A stretch of DNA of 34,300 nt from Ruminiclostridium sp. (GTDB taxonomy: Bacteria > Bacillota > Clostridia > Oscillospirales > Ruminococcaceae), in the NCBI GenBank assembly GCA_017942025.1, contig JAGAVH010000015.1:1-34300 (forward strand), written 5' to 3'. The notes under the pieces are model-generated. The model did no database searches, was not told the DNA's origin, and saw only the letters and a program-made list of their open reading frames with translations. A program made the translations under genes and the position numbers. Positions 1-9,064 of the stretch are shown piece after piece (position 1 is the first letter of the stretch; every line of letters starts with the position of its first letter).

Positions 1-7
1 AAAATCC

Positions 8-156
8 ATCAATTGCCAAAGGCAATTGATTCCACAACTTCGTGCGTAGCACGAAACATCACTCCGACGGAGTCGGAACATCACACGGCGTAGCCGTGCA
101 TCACTTCGTGCAAAGCACGAAACATCACTTTGAAATTTGTCCCCGACAAATTTCAA
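8..156. repeat. Array of six short hairpins with 3-nt loops, separated by ACATCAC-like spacers
   Basis: Six perfect inverted repeats follow each other, each with a three-base loop. They are ATCAATTGCC/GGCAATTGAT (8-30, loop AAA), TTCGTGC/GCACGAA (39-55, loop GTA), TCCGAC/GTCGGA (63-77, loop GGA), ACGGC/GCCGT (85-97, loop GTA), TTCGTGC/GCACGAA again (105-121, loop AAA) and TTGAAATTTGTC/GACAAATTTCAA (130-156, loop CCC). The spacers between hairpins 2 to 6 are ACATCAC (56-62, 78-84, 122-128) or GCATCAC (98-104). Stem sequences differ while spacer and loop size are kept. The block lies downstream of alsT and holds no ORF. It resembles palindromic intergenic repeats of Clostridia, but I cannot assign it to a named family. 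Confidence 0.85.
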
Positions 157-174
157 TTTGACGGGCATGTTGTT

Positions 175-209
175 GTAATATAAATAACGGGGCGTCTTAG
201 ACGCCCCGT
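175..209 (-). terminator. Terminator of alsT
   Basis: The stem ACGGGGCGTC/GACGCCCCGT (187-209) has loop TTA. On the minus strand it is followed by a T-rich tail (TTATTTATATT). It lies just downstream of the alsT stop codon and fits a Rho-independent terminator. Confidence 0.75.
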
Positions 210-224
210 ATAAATCATCTTTAT

Positions 225-1691
225 TTATTTTTTACTTTCAGCTTTTCTCAACTTTTCTCGTTTTGTATTGAAATTATCCCTTGCGATAAAATCCTTTGTT
301 TCCTTTACTACAACGCCGCTGAGTAAGAACAACGCCACGAGGTTCGGGAACGCCATAAGTCCGTTGCAGATATCCGCAATGCTCCATACCGCAGAGGCGG
401 TAAGATAGGGAGCGCTGAATATTGCCGCAATGTAGAGGAACTTGAATATTTTAAGTGCAAGCTCTTTTTTATGATCGCCCCACAGATATTCAAGACAACG
501 CTCGGAATAATAATTCCAGCCGAGTATTGTTGTGAAGGCGAAGAAGGCAAGACACATCATAAGTATAAAGCTAGTGATACTTTCCGGTAAAAACCACAGA
601 CCGTGGTCAAAGGCATATGCCGTAACGTTTACGCCCTCCAGCAATTTGCCTGCCGCGTCGGTAGCCTGCCACGCGCCGGTAATTACTATTGAAAGTCCTG
701 TCATCGTGCAGATGATGATAGTATCAATAAAGGTACCCGTCATAGATACGAGTCCCTGTCTTGCAGGCTCGTTTGTTCTTGCTGCCGCCGCCGCAATGGG
801 AGCAGAGCCAAGTCCTGATTCGTTGGAGAAGATACCTCTTGCGATACCCTTCTGCATCGCTACTATAATAGAACCTATAGCACCGCCCGTTACTGCCGCA
901 GGGTTGAACGCTCCCTCGAATATGGTGGCAAAGGCGGAAGGAATCTTATCTATATTTGATAAAAGCAAGGTAAGGCAGGTTACTACGTAAATAATTGCCA
1001 TAAAGGGTACTACAAATTCGGATACCTTGGTTATTCTCTTGATACCGCCGATAATAACCAGCGCCGCAAATACTGTTACTACTGCACCGCCTATAAGAGC
1101 CGCCACGGAATAATTTGTGCCGAATAGGTTTACCACACTTGTTTTTTCGGGGTCGAAAAAGCTCTGTACTACGTCGGTTATACCGTTACACTGGGTTATA
1201 GTACCGATACCCAGCAGACCTGCCAGAACTCCGAATATGGCGAATAACTTTGCAAGCCATCTGAATTTCTTTCCCAGTCCCTTTTCTATGTAATAGAAGG
1301 GACCACCGAGAATGTGTCCGTCTTTATCTACGGTACGGTATTTTACCGCCAGCAGACCTTCGGCATATTTTGTAGCCATACCGAAAAAGGCGGCAATTAT
1401 CATCCAGAATAAAGCACCCGGGCCGCCTGCCGCAATAGCAGTCGCAACACCAACAATGTTACCTGTGCCAATGGTAGCGGAAAGGGCTACGCAGAGCGCT
1501 CCGAAGCTGGAAACCTCACCCTTGCTTCCTTCTTCATCCTTGAACATGAACTTGAATGCCTTTGGGAGCTTTATTATCTGTAACAGCTTTAAGCGGACTG
1601 TAAGCAGGATACCTACTGCCATAATGAGTATTATCAGCGGTAAGCCCCAGACAAATTCGCTTATTTTAGCTAATATTTCGTCAAAGGACAT
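225..1691 (-). CDS. alsT: Sodium:alanine/glycine symporter, AGCS family
   Basis: Integral membrane transporter that takes up alanine, glycine or a related amino acid with Na+. The 488-residue length and the pattern of about ten hydrophobic segments fit the AGCS (AlsT/DagA) family. The hallmark stretch begins GTGNIVGVATAIAAGGPGA near residue 76, and a second conserved region around FSNESGLGSAPIAAAAA near residue 290 is also family-typical. The start at 1691 has a GGAGG site 7 bases upstream. It lies downstream of metK with a hairpin terminator between them and no clear promoter of its own, so it may be expressed by read-through from metK. Substrate cannot be fixed from sequence; glutamine is an alternative for some AlsT proteins. 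Confidence 0.93.
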   Translation of the reverse strand: MSFDEILAKISEFVWGLPLIILIMAVGILLTVRLKLLQIIKLPKAFKFMFKDEEGSKGEVSSFGALCVALSATIGTGNIVGVATAIAAGGPGALFWMIIAAFFGMATKYAEGLLAVKYRTVDKDGHILGGPFYYIEKGLGKKFRWLAKLFAIFGVLAGLLGIGTITQCNGITDVVQSFFDPEKTSVVNLFGTNYSVAALIGGAVVTVFAALVIIGGIKRITKVSEFVVPFMAIIYVVTCLTLLLSNIDKIPSAFATIFEGAFNPAAVTGGAIGSIIVAMQKGIARGIFSNESGLGSAPIAAAAARTNEPARQGLVSMTGTFIDTIIICTMTGLSIVITGAWQATDAAGKLLEGVNVTAYAFDHGLWFLPESITSFILMMCLAFFAFTTILGWNYYSERCLEYLWGDHKKELALKIFKFLYIAAIFSAPYLTASAVWSIADICNGLMAFPNLVALFLLSGVVVKETKDFIARDNFNTKREKLRKAESKK

Positions 1692-1720
1692 AATGCCTCC
1701 TGTTAAATTTTTGTCATTTT

Positions 1721-1785
1721 AAAAAAGTGCTTAAAGCCGCTTGTTTTCGTGCTCGCCGTAAGGCGTTGCTTCTGCAAGCGGCTTT
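1721..1785 (-). terminator. Branched terminator/attenuator between metK and alsT
   Basis: An 11-bp stem AAAGCCGCTTG/CAAGCGGCTTT (1733-1743 with 1775-1785) encloses an inner hairpin CGCC/GGCG (1754-1765). On the minus strand it ends in a run of six T. It should end metK transcripts and may let a fraction through to alsT. Confidence 0.75.
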
Positions 1786-1796
1786 ATGTTTGTGAA

Positions 1797-2972
1797 TTAC
1801 ATACCGAGAGCGGACTTCAGAGCTTCTGTCTTGTCTGTCTTTTCCCAGGATACACCGAGATCCTCTCTGCCCATATGACCATATGCCGCAAGAGGACGAT
1901 ACTTTGTATTTCTTAAATTGAGAGTTTCGATAATAGCCGCAGGTCTTAAATCAAATACCCTGTTTACTGCGTCAGCTATGATGTGGTCGCTGGTTACGCC
2001 TGTGCCGAAGGTATCAACTAAAACCGATACGGGCTTTGCAACACCGATAGCATATGCAAGCTGAACCTCACAGCGCTTTGCGATTCCTGCCGCTACGATG
2101 TTCTTTGCAACGTAACGAGCCGCATAAGCCGCACTTCTGTCAACCTTTGTGGGGTCCTTTCCTGAGAAAGCACCGCCGCCGTGTCTGCCTACACCGCCGT
2201 AGGTATCAACAATGATCTTTCTTCCTGTAACGCCGCTGTCACCCTGAGGTCCGCCTACTACGAATCTGCCTGTGGGGTTGATGAGGTACTTTGTATTTTC
2301 GTCAAGAAACTCTGCAGGAACTGTAGTCTTTACTACCTTTTCGATGATGTCCTTTTCGAGTACCTTCATATCTATGTAAGCCTTGTGCTGTGAGGATACG
2401 ACGATAGTATCGATTCTTGCCGCCTTGCCGTCTATGTATTCGACTGTTACCTGAGTTTTACCGTCGGGAAGAAGATAGTCAAGCTCACCTGACTTTCTTA
2501 CCTGTGTAAGCTTCTTGGATAAAGCGTGAGCTAAGGAGATTGATAAGGGCATAAGCTCCTTTGTTTCATCGCAGGCATAACCGAACATCATACCCTGGTC
2601 GCCCGCACCTGTATCGCAGGCATTTTCGCTTCTGCCTTCAAGAGCATTGTTTACGCCCATAGCAATATCAGGGCTCTGCTCGTCGATGGAGGTGAGCACT
2701 GCACAGGTATTGCAGTCAAAGCCGTACTCAGCGTTATCATAGCCGATTTCTTTAACTACACTTCTTACGATCTTGGGGATATCGATATCAGCAGTAGTTG
2801 TGATTTCGCCCATTACGAGCACCATACCTGTAGTTGTTGCTGTTTCGCAGGCAACTCTTGCCATCTTGTCCTGTTCTAAAATTGCGTCAAGAACACCGTC
2901 TGAAACCTGGTCGCAGATTTTGTCAGGATGTCCTTCTGTTACACTTTCTGATGTGAATAAAAATCTTGACAT
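1797..2972 (-). CDS. metK: S-adenosylmethionine synthetase
   Basis: Cytosolic enzyme that makes S-adenosylmethionine from methionine and ATP, releasing phosphate and pyrophosphate. At 391 residues it has the usual bacterial length. Visible signatures are the N-terminal [15 protein letters not shown] (residues 8-22), the ATP-binding GAGDQG (122-127) and the GGGAFSGKD loop (265-273). An AAAGGA site precedes the ATG at 2972. Expression is under a SAM-I riboswitch (3053-3184) with its own promoter, so the product represses its synthesis. Nothing appears broken or unusual in the protein. Confidence 0.99.
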   Translation of the reverse strand: MSRFLFTSESVTEGHPDKICDQVSDGVLDAILEQDKMARVACETATTTGMVLVMGEITTTADIDIPKIVRSVVKEIGYDNAEYGFDCNTCAVLTSIDEQSPDIAMGVNNALEGRSENACDTGAGDQGMMFGYACDETKELMPLSISLAHALSKKLTQVRKSGELDYLLPDGKTQVTVEYIDGKAARIDTIVVSSQHKAYIDMKVLEKDIIEKVVKTTVPAEFLDENTKYLINPTGRFVVGGPQGDSGVTGRKIIVDTYGGVGRHGGGAFSGKDPTKVDRSAAYAARYVAKNIVAAGIAKRCEVQLAYAIGVAKPVSVLVDTFGTGVTSDHIIADAVNRVFDLRPAAIIETLNLRNTKYRPLAAYGHMGREDLGVSWEKTDKTEALKSALGM

Positions 2973-3012
2973 CTTTATTTTTCCTTTCTTCTTTGTATTT
3001 TTGTTTTCTGCA

Positions 3013-3037
3013 TTAAAAAAAGCCCCTTTCGGAGCGT
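3013..3037 (-). terminator. Expression-platform terminator of the SAM-I riboswitch
   Basis: On the minus strand GCTCC-GAAA-GGGGC is followed by seven T (about 3015-3034). It sits between the riboswitch aptamer and the metK start, where SAM binding would favour termination. Confidence 0.8.
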
Positions 3038-3052
3038 ACCTTCTGTGGCTTG

Positions 3053-3184
3053 CTCCTTATCTCTCGGTAATACCGTAGGAATTAGCACCATTTTTCACCT
3101 TAGCCTTTATAAGTGAAACGGTTGCTGGGTTTACGGAGCCTGACTCCTTTTCTTAAAAGAAATGTAAACCGCTCTTGATAAGGG
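3053..3184 (-). promoter_or_regulatory. SAM-I (S-box) riboswitch aptamer upstream of metK
   Basis: Read on the minus strand, the leader starts with CTTATCAAGAGCGG and ends with CCGAGAGATAAGGAG, giving the P1 stem CTTATC/GATAAG. The S-box core elements AACCCAGCAACC (near 3124-3135) and TGGTGCTAATTCC (near 3077-3092) are present in order. These are diagnostic of the SAM-I class. A terminator hairpin follows (3013-3037), so the predicted outcome is premature termination when SAM is high. Confidence 0.96.
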
Positions 3185-3198
3185 AATTTTCCAAATAT

Positions 3199-3227
3199 AT
3201 TGTATCATATATAAAGTATGTTGTCAA
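3199..3227 (-). promoter_or_regulatory. Promoter of the SAM-I/metK transcript
   Basis: Minus strand -35 TTGACA (3222-3227), 17-bp spacer, -10 TACAAT (3199-3204). It is placed directly upstream of the riboswitch and just after the stop codon of the preceding gene. Confidence 0.85.
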
Positions 3228-3233
3228 GAAAAT

Positions 3234-4601
3234 TCAGCGGTTTTCAGCAATTTCCATACATTTTTCCATAGGCAGGTGTCTTATTCTCACTTTTTTGTTG
3301 CTGTATCCCTTTAAATAAAAGCGGATATCGGCAATATTCTTCCTTTTCTGAAATATACTCTGCTGTATCTGTATTTTGCGACATTTTTTACGCTCGGTAA
3401 TATATATGTGCTTTTTTACACCGCTTATATGACAGAATGCGATACTTTCCTTGTCATAGGCTATAAAACAGCGACGCCACTTGTTCATATTAAGAAAAAT
3501 TAAGAACAATGATAGCAAAGCCAATATAAGCAGAAGATAGAAATAAAGACGTGGTATATCAGCGACAGCAGCCGGAAGACATCCAACGGCAGAACAGATA
3601 AAAACCGCTATCCATTTTGCAATATAGCTTGATACAGCCTTATGGGACGAGCGGAGATGGTTTTCATATTCGGGCGTGGAAAATTCGCTCAGCCTTATAA
3701 TGGGGAGTATGAGAGAAATATCATACTTACCCTGACCAAATCCGGTTATTCCTGCATACAAAGAGTAATATTTATTTAGCAATATACTATTTGTCAACAA
3801 AATATAACCCATATTTTCTTTTTTCGTGCTTATACGATAAAGAATTTTTCTGAATATACCTCTTTTTATTAGTATTGTGTTGTTATGTTCATATATCTGC
3901 ATATCTGAAACAGCTGCCGCCTCCAGTAGTAACGAAACACTGCGTAGTATCAGCAGGGACACACCGACTATTACAAGGAAAGAAGGAATATCCTGCACGA
4001 AATCCGATATTGCTGTAATATTTTCTTCTGCAAGCTTTCTCAGAGTTTTGCCGGTTGCAATGCCCAAAAAAGAGAAAAGCGCCGAGATGAGCAGAAATCC
4101 TTCCTTGTTTCCTCCGAAAACCAGGGCGTGAAATATTGGCTTTGTCTTATAACTGCACAGTTTATCCTCTTCTGAAAAATATTTTTTTCTGACTTCATCG
4201 ACAGCCTTTTTAGAAAGATATATGCTGATAATAGGTTTTTTTGTCGGATTTTCATATACTCTTAGTATAAAACACGAAAATATTACAGAAAACGGGTTGT
4301 ACCAGAGCTTTATACAGCTTATATTTTCATCGCAGACATTTACAGTCTTTTGAAATATTATCCCTTTTCTGATAGTTATATTCTCTGCGTTTATCTGAAC
4401 AGATGTAAAAAGCCATCGAGTAAAGGCGTAAAGCAGTAACATACTCAGCAGAAATATATCAGCCTCGTATCCTTTAAAGGCATTATGGTAATCAAAACCA
4501 ACGGCTAAAACCGTTCTCACAACGGGAATCAGAAGCACCCAGAAATACTTTTTCAGGGAAAACAAAACAGTGAGATAGTGGCAACGATAAATTTTTTTCA
4601 T
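3234..4601 (-). CDS. Membrane protein with bacterial PH-like (DUF304/YdbT-type) domains
   Basis: A 455-residue protein of unknown function. Pairs of hydrophobic segments (about residues 15-35 and 48-66, again near 165-225, and near 325-370) alternate with soluble stretches. The soluble stretches read like bacterial PH (bPH2, formerly DUF304) domains, for example ITIRKGIIFQKTVNV near residue 76 and ILIKRGIFRKILYRI near 245. That is the architecture of Bacillus YdbT-like proteins, usually in two or three tandem copies. The start at 4601 has only a weak AGGG site. It is divergent from the ABC transporter operon and shares the promoter region. Family assignment is by pattern and is moderate; no catalytic residues are seen. 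Confidence 0.7.
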   Translation of the reverse strand: MKKIYRCHYLTVLFSLKKYFWVLLIPVVRTVLAVGFDYHNAFKGYEADIFLLSMLLLYAFTRWLFTSVQINAENITIRKGIIFQKTVNVCDENISCIKLWYNPFSVIFSCFILRVYENPTKKPIISIYLSKKAVDEVRKKYFSEEDKLCSYKTKPIFHALVFGGNKEGFLLISALFSFLGIATGKTLRKLAEENITAISDFVQDIPSFLVIVGVSLLILRSVSLLLEAAAVSDMQIYEHNNTILIKRGIFRKILYRISTKKENMGYILLTNSILLNKYYSLYAGITGFGQGKYDISLILPIIRLSEFSTPEYENHLRSSHKAVSSYIAKWIAVFICSAVGCLPAAVADIPRLYFYLLLILALLSLFLIFLNMNKWRRCFIAYDKESIAFCHISGVKKHIYITERKKCRKIQIQQSIFQKRKNIADIRFYLKGYSNKKVRIRHLPMEKCMEIAENR

Positions 4602-4624
4602 AAAAACACCCTGAAAATAAAAAA

Positions 4625-4654
4625 TTTATAAATATGGCACAAAATTTATTGCAA
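4625..4654 (-). promoter_or_regulatory. Possible promoter of the PH-domain gene
   Basis: The hexamer TTGCAA (4649-4654) is its own reverse complement, so it can also act as -35 on the minus strand. There it is followed after 18 bp by TATAAA (4625-4630). It would make the divergent promoters share one -35 element. Weakly supported. Confidence 0.4.
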
Positions 4655-4688
4655 ATAAGAACAATAAATGATATACTATAATAGTATA
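4649..4688 (+). promoter_or_regulatory. Promoter of the ABC operon with palindromic operator over the -10
   Basis: The -35 TTGCAA (4649-4654) is followed after 17 bp by TATACT (4672-4677). A perfect 17-bp palindrome, TATACTAT-A-ATAGTATA (4672-4688), covers the -10 box and the expected start site. A repressor bound there would block transcription. The regulator is not identified. Confidence 0.7.
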
Positions 4689-4767
4689 GTTGTTTGTTGG
4701 GAGTAGTAACAGAAGAATTATATGCCTGAGAGAGAAAAATATACAGGCGAGACGGAGAAGGAAAAAT

Positions 4768-5469
4768 ATGAGCTTCATAACCTTAAACGAGATAACGAAA
4801 CAATATCACATGGGTGATATAACCATAAACGCCAACGACAAGGTAAGCTTCGAGATTGAAAAGGGAGAATTTGCGATAATTGTAGGACCATCGGGAAGTG
4901 GCAAGACTACCGTACTTAACATTTTAGGCGGTATGGATACAGCCACATCAGGCGATTTCTACGTGGACGGTACAAGAATAAGCGGTTATAACCGCAGAGA
5001 GCTTATCTCCTACAGAAGATTTGATATCGGATTTATATTCCAGTTCTACAATCTTATCCCTAACCTTACAGCAAAGGAGAATATCGAGCTTTCTACCCAG
5101 ACTGTAAGGGATTTTATACCTGCTGAGGAGATACTGAAAAAAGTCGGACTTGCCGAAAGAATGAACAATTTCCCGGCACAGCTTTCAGGTGGCGAACAGC
5201 AGAGAGTGGCTATAGCAAGAGCTCTTGCGAAAAAGCCAAAGTTATTACTCTGCGACGAGCCTACGGGTGCGCTGGATTACAATACGGGTAAAATGATATT
5301 AAAGCTGTTACAGGATACCTGCAGAGAAGAAAAAATGACGGTGGTACTGGTTACCCACAACTCTGCAATATGTCCTATGGCTGACAGAGTTATAAGAATG
5401 AAAAGCAGTAAGGTGCGTGAGATAATAGTAAACGAAAATCCCACCCCCGTTGAAGAGATAGAATGGTAA
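4768..5469 (+). CDS. ABC transporter ATP-binding protein (MacB/LolD type)
   Basis: ATPase subunit that powers the FtsX-type permease encoded next. From the ATG at 4768 the protein has 233 residues: Walker [10 protein letters not shown] (40-48), Q-loop Gln92, signature [15 protein letters not shown] (139-153), Walker B ending in CDE (162-164) and switch His197. The start at 4768 is preferred over an in-frame ATG at 4723 because GGAGAAGG lies 6 bases upstream and the protein then begins as family members do. The gene opens a three-gene operon, with 13 bases to the permease. The family moves peptides, lipoproteins or lipids or does mechanotransmission; the cargo is unknown. Confidence 0.95.
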   Translation: MSFITLNEITKQYHMGDITINANDKVSFEIEKGEFAIIVGPSGSGKTTVLNILGGMDTATSGDFYVDGTRISGYNRRELISYRRFDIGFIFQFYNLIPNLTAKENIELSTQTVRDFIPAEEILKKVGLAERMNNFPAQLSGGEQQRVAIARALAKKPKLLLCDEPTGALDYNTGKMILKLLQDTCREEKMTVVLVTHNSAICPMADRVIRMKSSKVREIIVNENPTPVEEIEW

Positions 5470-5482
5470 GGGGTTACTGCTT

Positions 5483-8400
5483 ATGAAAAATACAATGCTG
5501 AAAAATGCTTTTTCGGAAATAAAAAAGACGAAAAACCGTTTTTTCTCCATTTTCGGAATAATCGCCATCGGTACAGGCTTCTTTTCGGGACTGCTTGCAT
5601 CTGCTCCCGATATGAGGATGACTGCTGACACCTATTATGATTCTCAGAATCTGATGGACTTCAGACTGGTTTCCACCTACGGCTTCAGCGAAAAGGATAT
5701 CGAAGAGCTGGAAAAGATAGAGGGACTTGATATATATCCCGGTTATTTTACCGATACCTTTATCGGTGAAGAGGGCTCTGACACGGTAGCAAGAGTCTAC
5801 TCCCTTGACGAAATGAAGGAAAATAACTCTCACAGCTCCTTATGGCTGACTGAGGGAAGATTCCCCGAAAACGAAAACGAATGTCTTGTAGACGCAGGAA
5901 AGCTGGTTACAGGCTACGAGCTTGGAGATAAAATAACGCTCGGTGGCGACAGTTCCTTTGAGGTGTCGGACACTCTGGAAAATACCGAATATACGGTAGT
6001 CGGAAGATTTGACAGTCCTATGTTCATTTCCGATACGGAGCGAGGAAATACCACGATAGGTACAGGCTCTGTAAATATGCTTATCTATATCCCCAAGGAA
6101 AATTTCAAGACAGAGGTATATACCCAGGTGTTTGTTACCTGCGACGATCTTCGTGATATGGATTGTTATACCGATGAGTACGAGGGCTTTCGTGATAATA
6201 TCACCGATAAGCTGAAAGACACGGCAAAGGTAAGAGAAAATGAACGCCTTCAGGAAATAAAGCAGGAGGCAAAGGATAAGATAGCCGAGGCAAGAGCCGA
6301 GCTTGCCAAGGAAAAGGCTAAAATATACGCCGAAATTGCCGATAACGAGAAAAAGCTTCTTGAAGCAAAAAAGGAAATAGAGGACGGCGAAAAGGAGCTT
6401 GCCGAGGGAGCTGAAACCCTGAAAGACAGCAAGGCAGAGCTTGACGACGCAAAAGCACAGCTTGACGAGGGTAAGGCTCAGCTTGATGAGGCAGAAAAGG
6501 AAATAAAGGACGGCAAGGCTCAGCTTGACGCAGGCAAAAAGGAGCTTGACGAAGCAAAAAAACAGCTTGATGAGGGCAAAGCCGAGCTTGAAACGAAGGA
6601 ACCCGAGATAGAAGAGGGTAAAAAGAAGCTGGAAGAAGCAAAACTCCAGCTTGATGAAGCAAAAAAACAGCTTGACGAGGGCAAGGCACAGCTCGACGAA
6701 ACAAAGCCGATTATAGAATTCTTCGGCAGTATAGTTGAAGGTCTTGAAGGAAGCGCCATCAATACAGACGCACTGACCGCTCTTGTCGATTCTGCCGAAA
6801 AAGCAGGAATTATAGATAAAGAAACCGCAGACGAATTACGTCCCCTGTTTGACGGCACAAAGACAGTCGGAGAAATCAGGGAAATTTATGATGACGCCTT
6901 AAAGCAGTACAATGACGGGCTTGCTCAGTATGAAGAAGGCAAAAAGCAGTATGACGAGGGCTATGCCGAGTACGAAAAGGGCAAGGCTGAATTTGACGAG
7001 GGCTATAAGCTCTACGAAGATGGCAAGAAGCAGATAGAAAAAGGCTATGACGCCTATTATGACGGACTTTTTCAGTATTATGACGGACTTTCCCAGTATT
7101 ATATGGGATATGCCGAATATAAAGAGGGCAGAGATGCCTATGAAAAAAATTACCTCCTTTACGAAAACGGACTCAGACAGTACGAAGAAGGACTGAAGCA
7201 GTTTGAGGACAGCGAAAAGCTTTTTAATGAAGGTAAAAAAGAATACGAAGACGGCGTAAAGGCTTTAGAGGATGGTAAAAAAGAGGCTGACGAAAAATTT
7301 GCCGAAGCCGAAGAGGAAATAGACAAGAACGAAAAGGAAATAGAAGAACTCAGCGAAATAGAGTGGTATGTATTTACCCGTGACGATAACCCGGGCTATA
7401 CCGAATACGGCGAAAATGCACTGCGTATAAGTCATATTGCAGTTGTATTCCCCTTATTCTTTGTTATGATTGCGGCGCTTGTATGCCTTACTACAATGAC
7501 AAGAATGGTGGACGAACAGCGTACCCAGATAGGAACTCTGAAGGCGCTCGGCTACAGCAATATGTCGATAATGACAAAGTATATTATTTATGCCGCTGTT
7601 GCCGCCTTTGCAGGCGCACTTGTGGGAACACTTGTGGGACTTAAACTGTTCCCCGGTGTAATTATAATAGCCTATGGCATGATGTATAAGCTCCATGCCC
7701 TTGTGATGCCATACGACATAGTCCTTATGGGACTTGTAATTCTTGCGGCGGTATTACTGGTACTATTTACCGTTTACTTTGCCTGCTCGGCGATACTTCG
7801 CGAACAGCCTTCACAGCTTATGCGCCCTAAAGCGCCTAAGACAGGTAAAAAGATATTGCTGGAAAGAATCGGCGTTATCTGGAAGCATCTTTCCTTTAGC
7901 CAGAAGGTAACAATGCGAAATCTTTTCAGATACAAGAGAAGAATGTTTATGACTGTTGTTGGTATTGCAGGCTGTACAGCCCTTGTACTGACAGGCTTCG
8001 GAATTTACGACAGCGTCAGCGATATACTGAACAAGCAGTTTGATGAAATAAGCCTTCATACAGGTATGGCAATATATTCCGATGAGGGCGAAGAAAAAGC
8101 CGATACAGATGCTATCAACAAGCTCCTTAGCGATAAGGACCTGGATACTGTAGATGTCTATATCAAGAATCTCAGTGTAAAGCTTGATGGTAAATCGGCA
8201 GACAGCAGTATTTTTGTAGTCCGCGACAATGACGCGCTTAAAAAATGCGTCAATGTAAAGGATCGTATCAGCGGCGAAAAATACTCCCTTACCGATGACG
8301 GAATCATTATAAACGAAAAGCTTGCCACCTTACTCGGAAACGCAAAAAAAGGCGACGAGATAACCGTATATATTTCCGAAACAGAAACTGTACCGATGAA

Positions 8401-9043
8401 GATAACCGATATCTGCGAAAACTATGCAGGACACTATCTTTATGTATCGGAAGAATATTATAACAATACAGTCGGTGAGGACGTCCCCTATAACAGCATC
8501 TTCTTTGTGACAAAGGAAGGTACAGAGCTTTCCGACAAGGAAAGGGATGAGCTTGCCTCCCGCCTTATGAAGGTAGACGGAATGATGGCAGTAAGCTATA
8601 AGAGAGCTACAGCGGGCACCTTTTCAAAAATGCTGGAGTCCTTGCTTTTTGTAATCATACTACTTATAGTAAGTGCAGGCGCACTTGCCTTTATCGTTCT
8701 TTACAACCTTACAAATATCAACATAAATGAGCGTATAAGAGAGATTGCTACTCTCAAGGTGCTTGGCTTCTATGATAAAGAAACCTCTGTTTATGTATTC
8801 CGTGAAATAATGATTCTGACTCTCATAGGTTCGGGTGCAGGTCTGATTCTTGGCAGAACTCTGCTGGATTTCGTTGTAAAGACTATAGAGATTGATATGG
8901 TAATGTTCGGCAGAGAGGTGCATCTGTTCAGCTTTGTTATATCTGTAGTAATAACTCTTGTATTTGCGGTGATTGTTATGCTGGTTATGCATAAGCACCT
9001 TAAAAATATTGACATGGTTGAGGCTCTGAAGAGCGTCGAATAA
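5483..9043 (+). CDS. Large FtsX-family ABC permease with extracytoplasmic heptad-repeat region
   Basis: A 1186-residue membrane partner of the preceding ATPase. The first transmembrane segment is near residues 17-38. It is followed by an extracytoplasmic domain, then a long charged region (about 253-626). FtsX core segments start near 649 (AVVFPLFFVMIAALVCL, with the cytoplasmic EQRTQIGTLKALGYS motif) and a second set near 1040-1180 (INERIREIATLKVLGFYDKE), a duplicated FtsX layout. The insert consists of about 16 heptads of the form xxLxxGK or xxLDEAK (near 292-410), a non-repeat spacer (410-470), then about 18 heptads of the form xxYxxGx (near 475-605). Such xxxLxxG heptads are known from YhgE/Pip-like exported proteins. 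Substrate unknown. Confidence 0.9.
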   Translation: MKNTMLKNAFSEIKKTKNRFFSIFGIIAIGTGFFSGLLASAPDMRMTADTYYDSQNLMDFRLVSTYGFSEKDIEELEKIEGLDIYPGYFTDTFIGEEGSDTVARVYSLDEMKENNSHSSLWLTEGRFPENENECLVDAGKLVTGYELGDKITLGGDSSFEVSDTLENTEYTVVGRFDSPMFISDTERGNTTIGTGSVNMLIYIPKENFKTEVYTQVFVTCDDLRDMDCYTDEYEGFRDNITDKLKDTAKVRENERLQEIKQEAKDKIAEARAELAKEKAKIYAEIADNEKKLLEAKKEIEDGEKELAEGAETLKDSKAELDDAKAQLDEGKAQLDEAEKEIKDGKAQLDAGKKELDEAKKQLDEGKAELETKEPEIEEGKKKLEEAKLQLDEAKKQLDEGKAQLDETKPIIEFFGSIVEGLEGSAINTDALTALVDSAEKAGIIDKETADELRPLFDGTKTVGEIREIYDDALKQYNDGLAQYEEGKKQYDEGYAEYEKGKAEFDEGYKLYEDGKKQIEKGYDAYYDGLFQYYDGLSQYYMGYAEYKEGRDAYEKNYLLYENGLRQYEEGLKQFEDSEKLFNEGKKEYEDGVKALEDGKKEADEKFAEAEEEIDKNEKEIEELSEIEWYVFTRDDNPGYTEYGENALRISHIAVVFPLFFVMIAALVCLTTMTRMVDEQRTQIGTLKALGYSNMSIMTKYIIYAAVAAFAGALVGTLVGLKLFPGVIIIAYGMMYKLHALVMPYDIVLMGLVILAAVLLVLFTVYFACSAILREQPSQLMRPKAPKTGKKILLERIGVIWKHLSFSQKVTMRNLFRYKRRMFMTVVGIAGCTALVLTGFGIYDSVSDILNKQFDEISLHTGMAIYSDEGEEKADTDAINKLLSDKDLDTVDVYIKNLSVKLDGKSADSSIFVVRDNDALKKCVNVKDRISGEKYSLTDDGIIINEKLATLLGNAKKGDEITVYISETETVPMKITDICENYAGHYLYVSEEYYNNTVGEDVPYNSIFFVTKEGTELSDKERDELASRLMKVDGMMAVSYKRATAGTFSKMLESLLFVIILLIVSAGALAFIVLYNLTNININERIREIATLKVLGFYDKETSVYVFREIMILTLIGSGAGLILGRTLLDFVVKTIEIDMVMFGREVHLFSFVISVVITLVFAVIVMLVMHKHLKNIDMVEALKSVE

Positions 9044-9064
9044 AAATGAAAGGGATGGTGACTG

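Noticed and set aside
8-156. CRISPR array
   Set aside because: The repeated part is a 7-base spacer and the variable parts are perfect palindromes of unequal length; no cas genes are present.
532-990. Plus-strand frame of 152 codons
   Set aside because: Antisense shadow of alsT without ribosome site or recognisable product.
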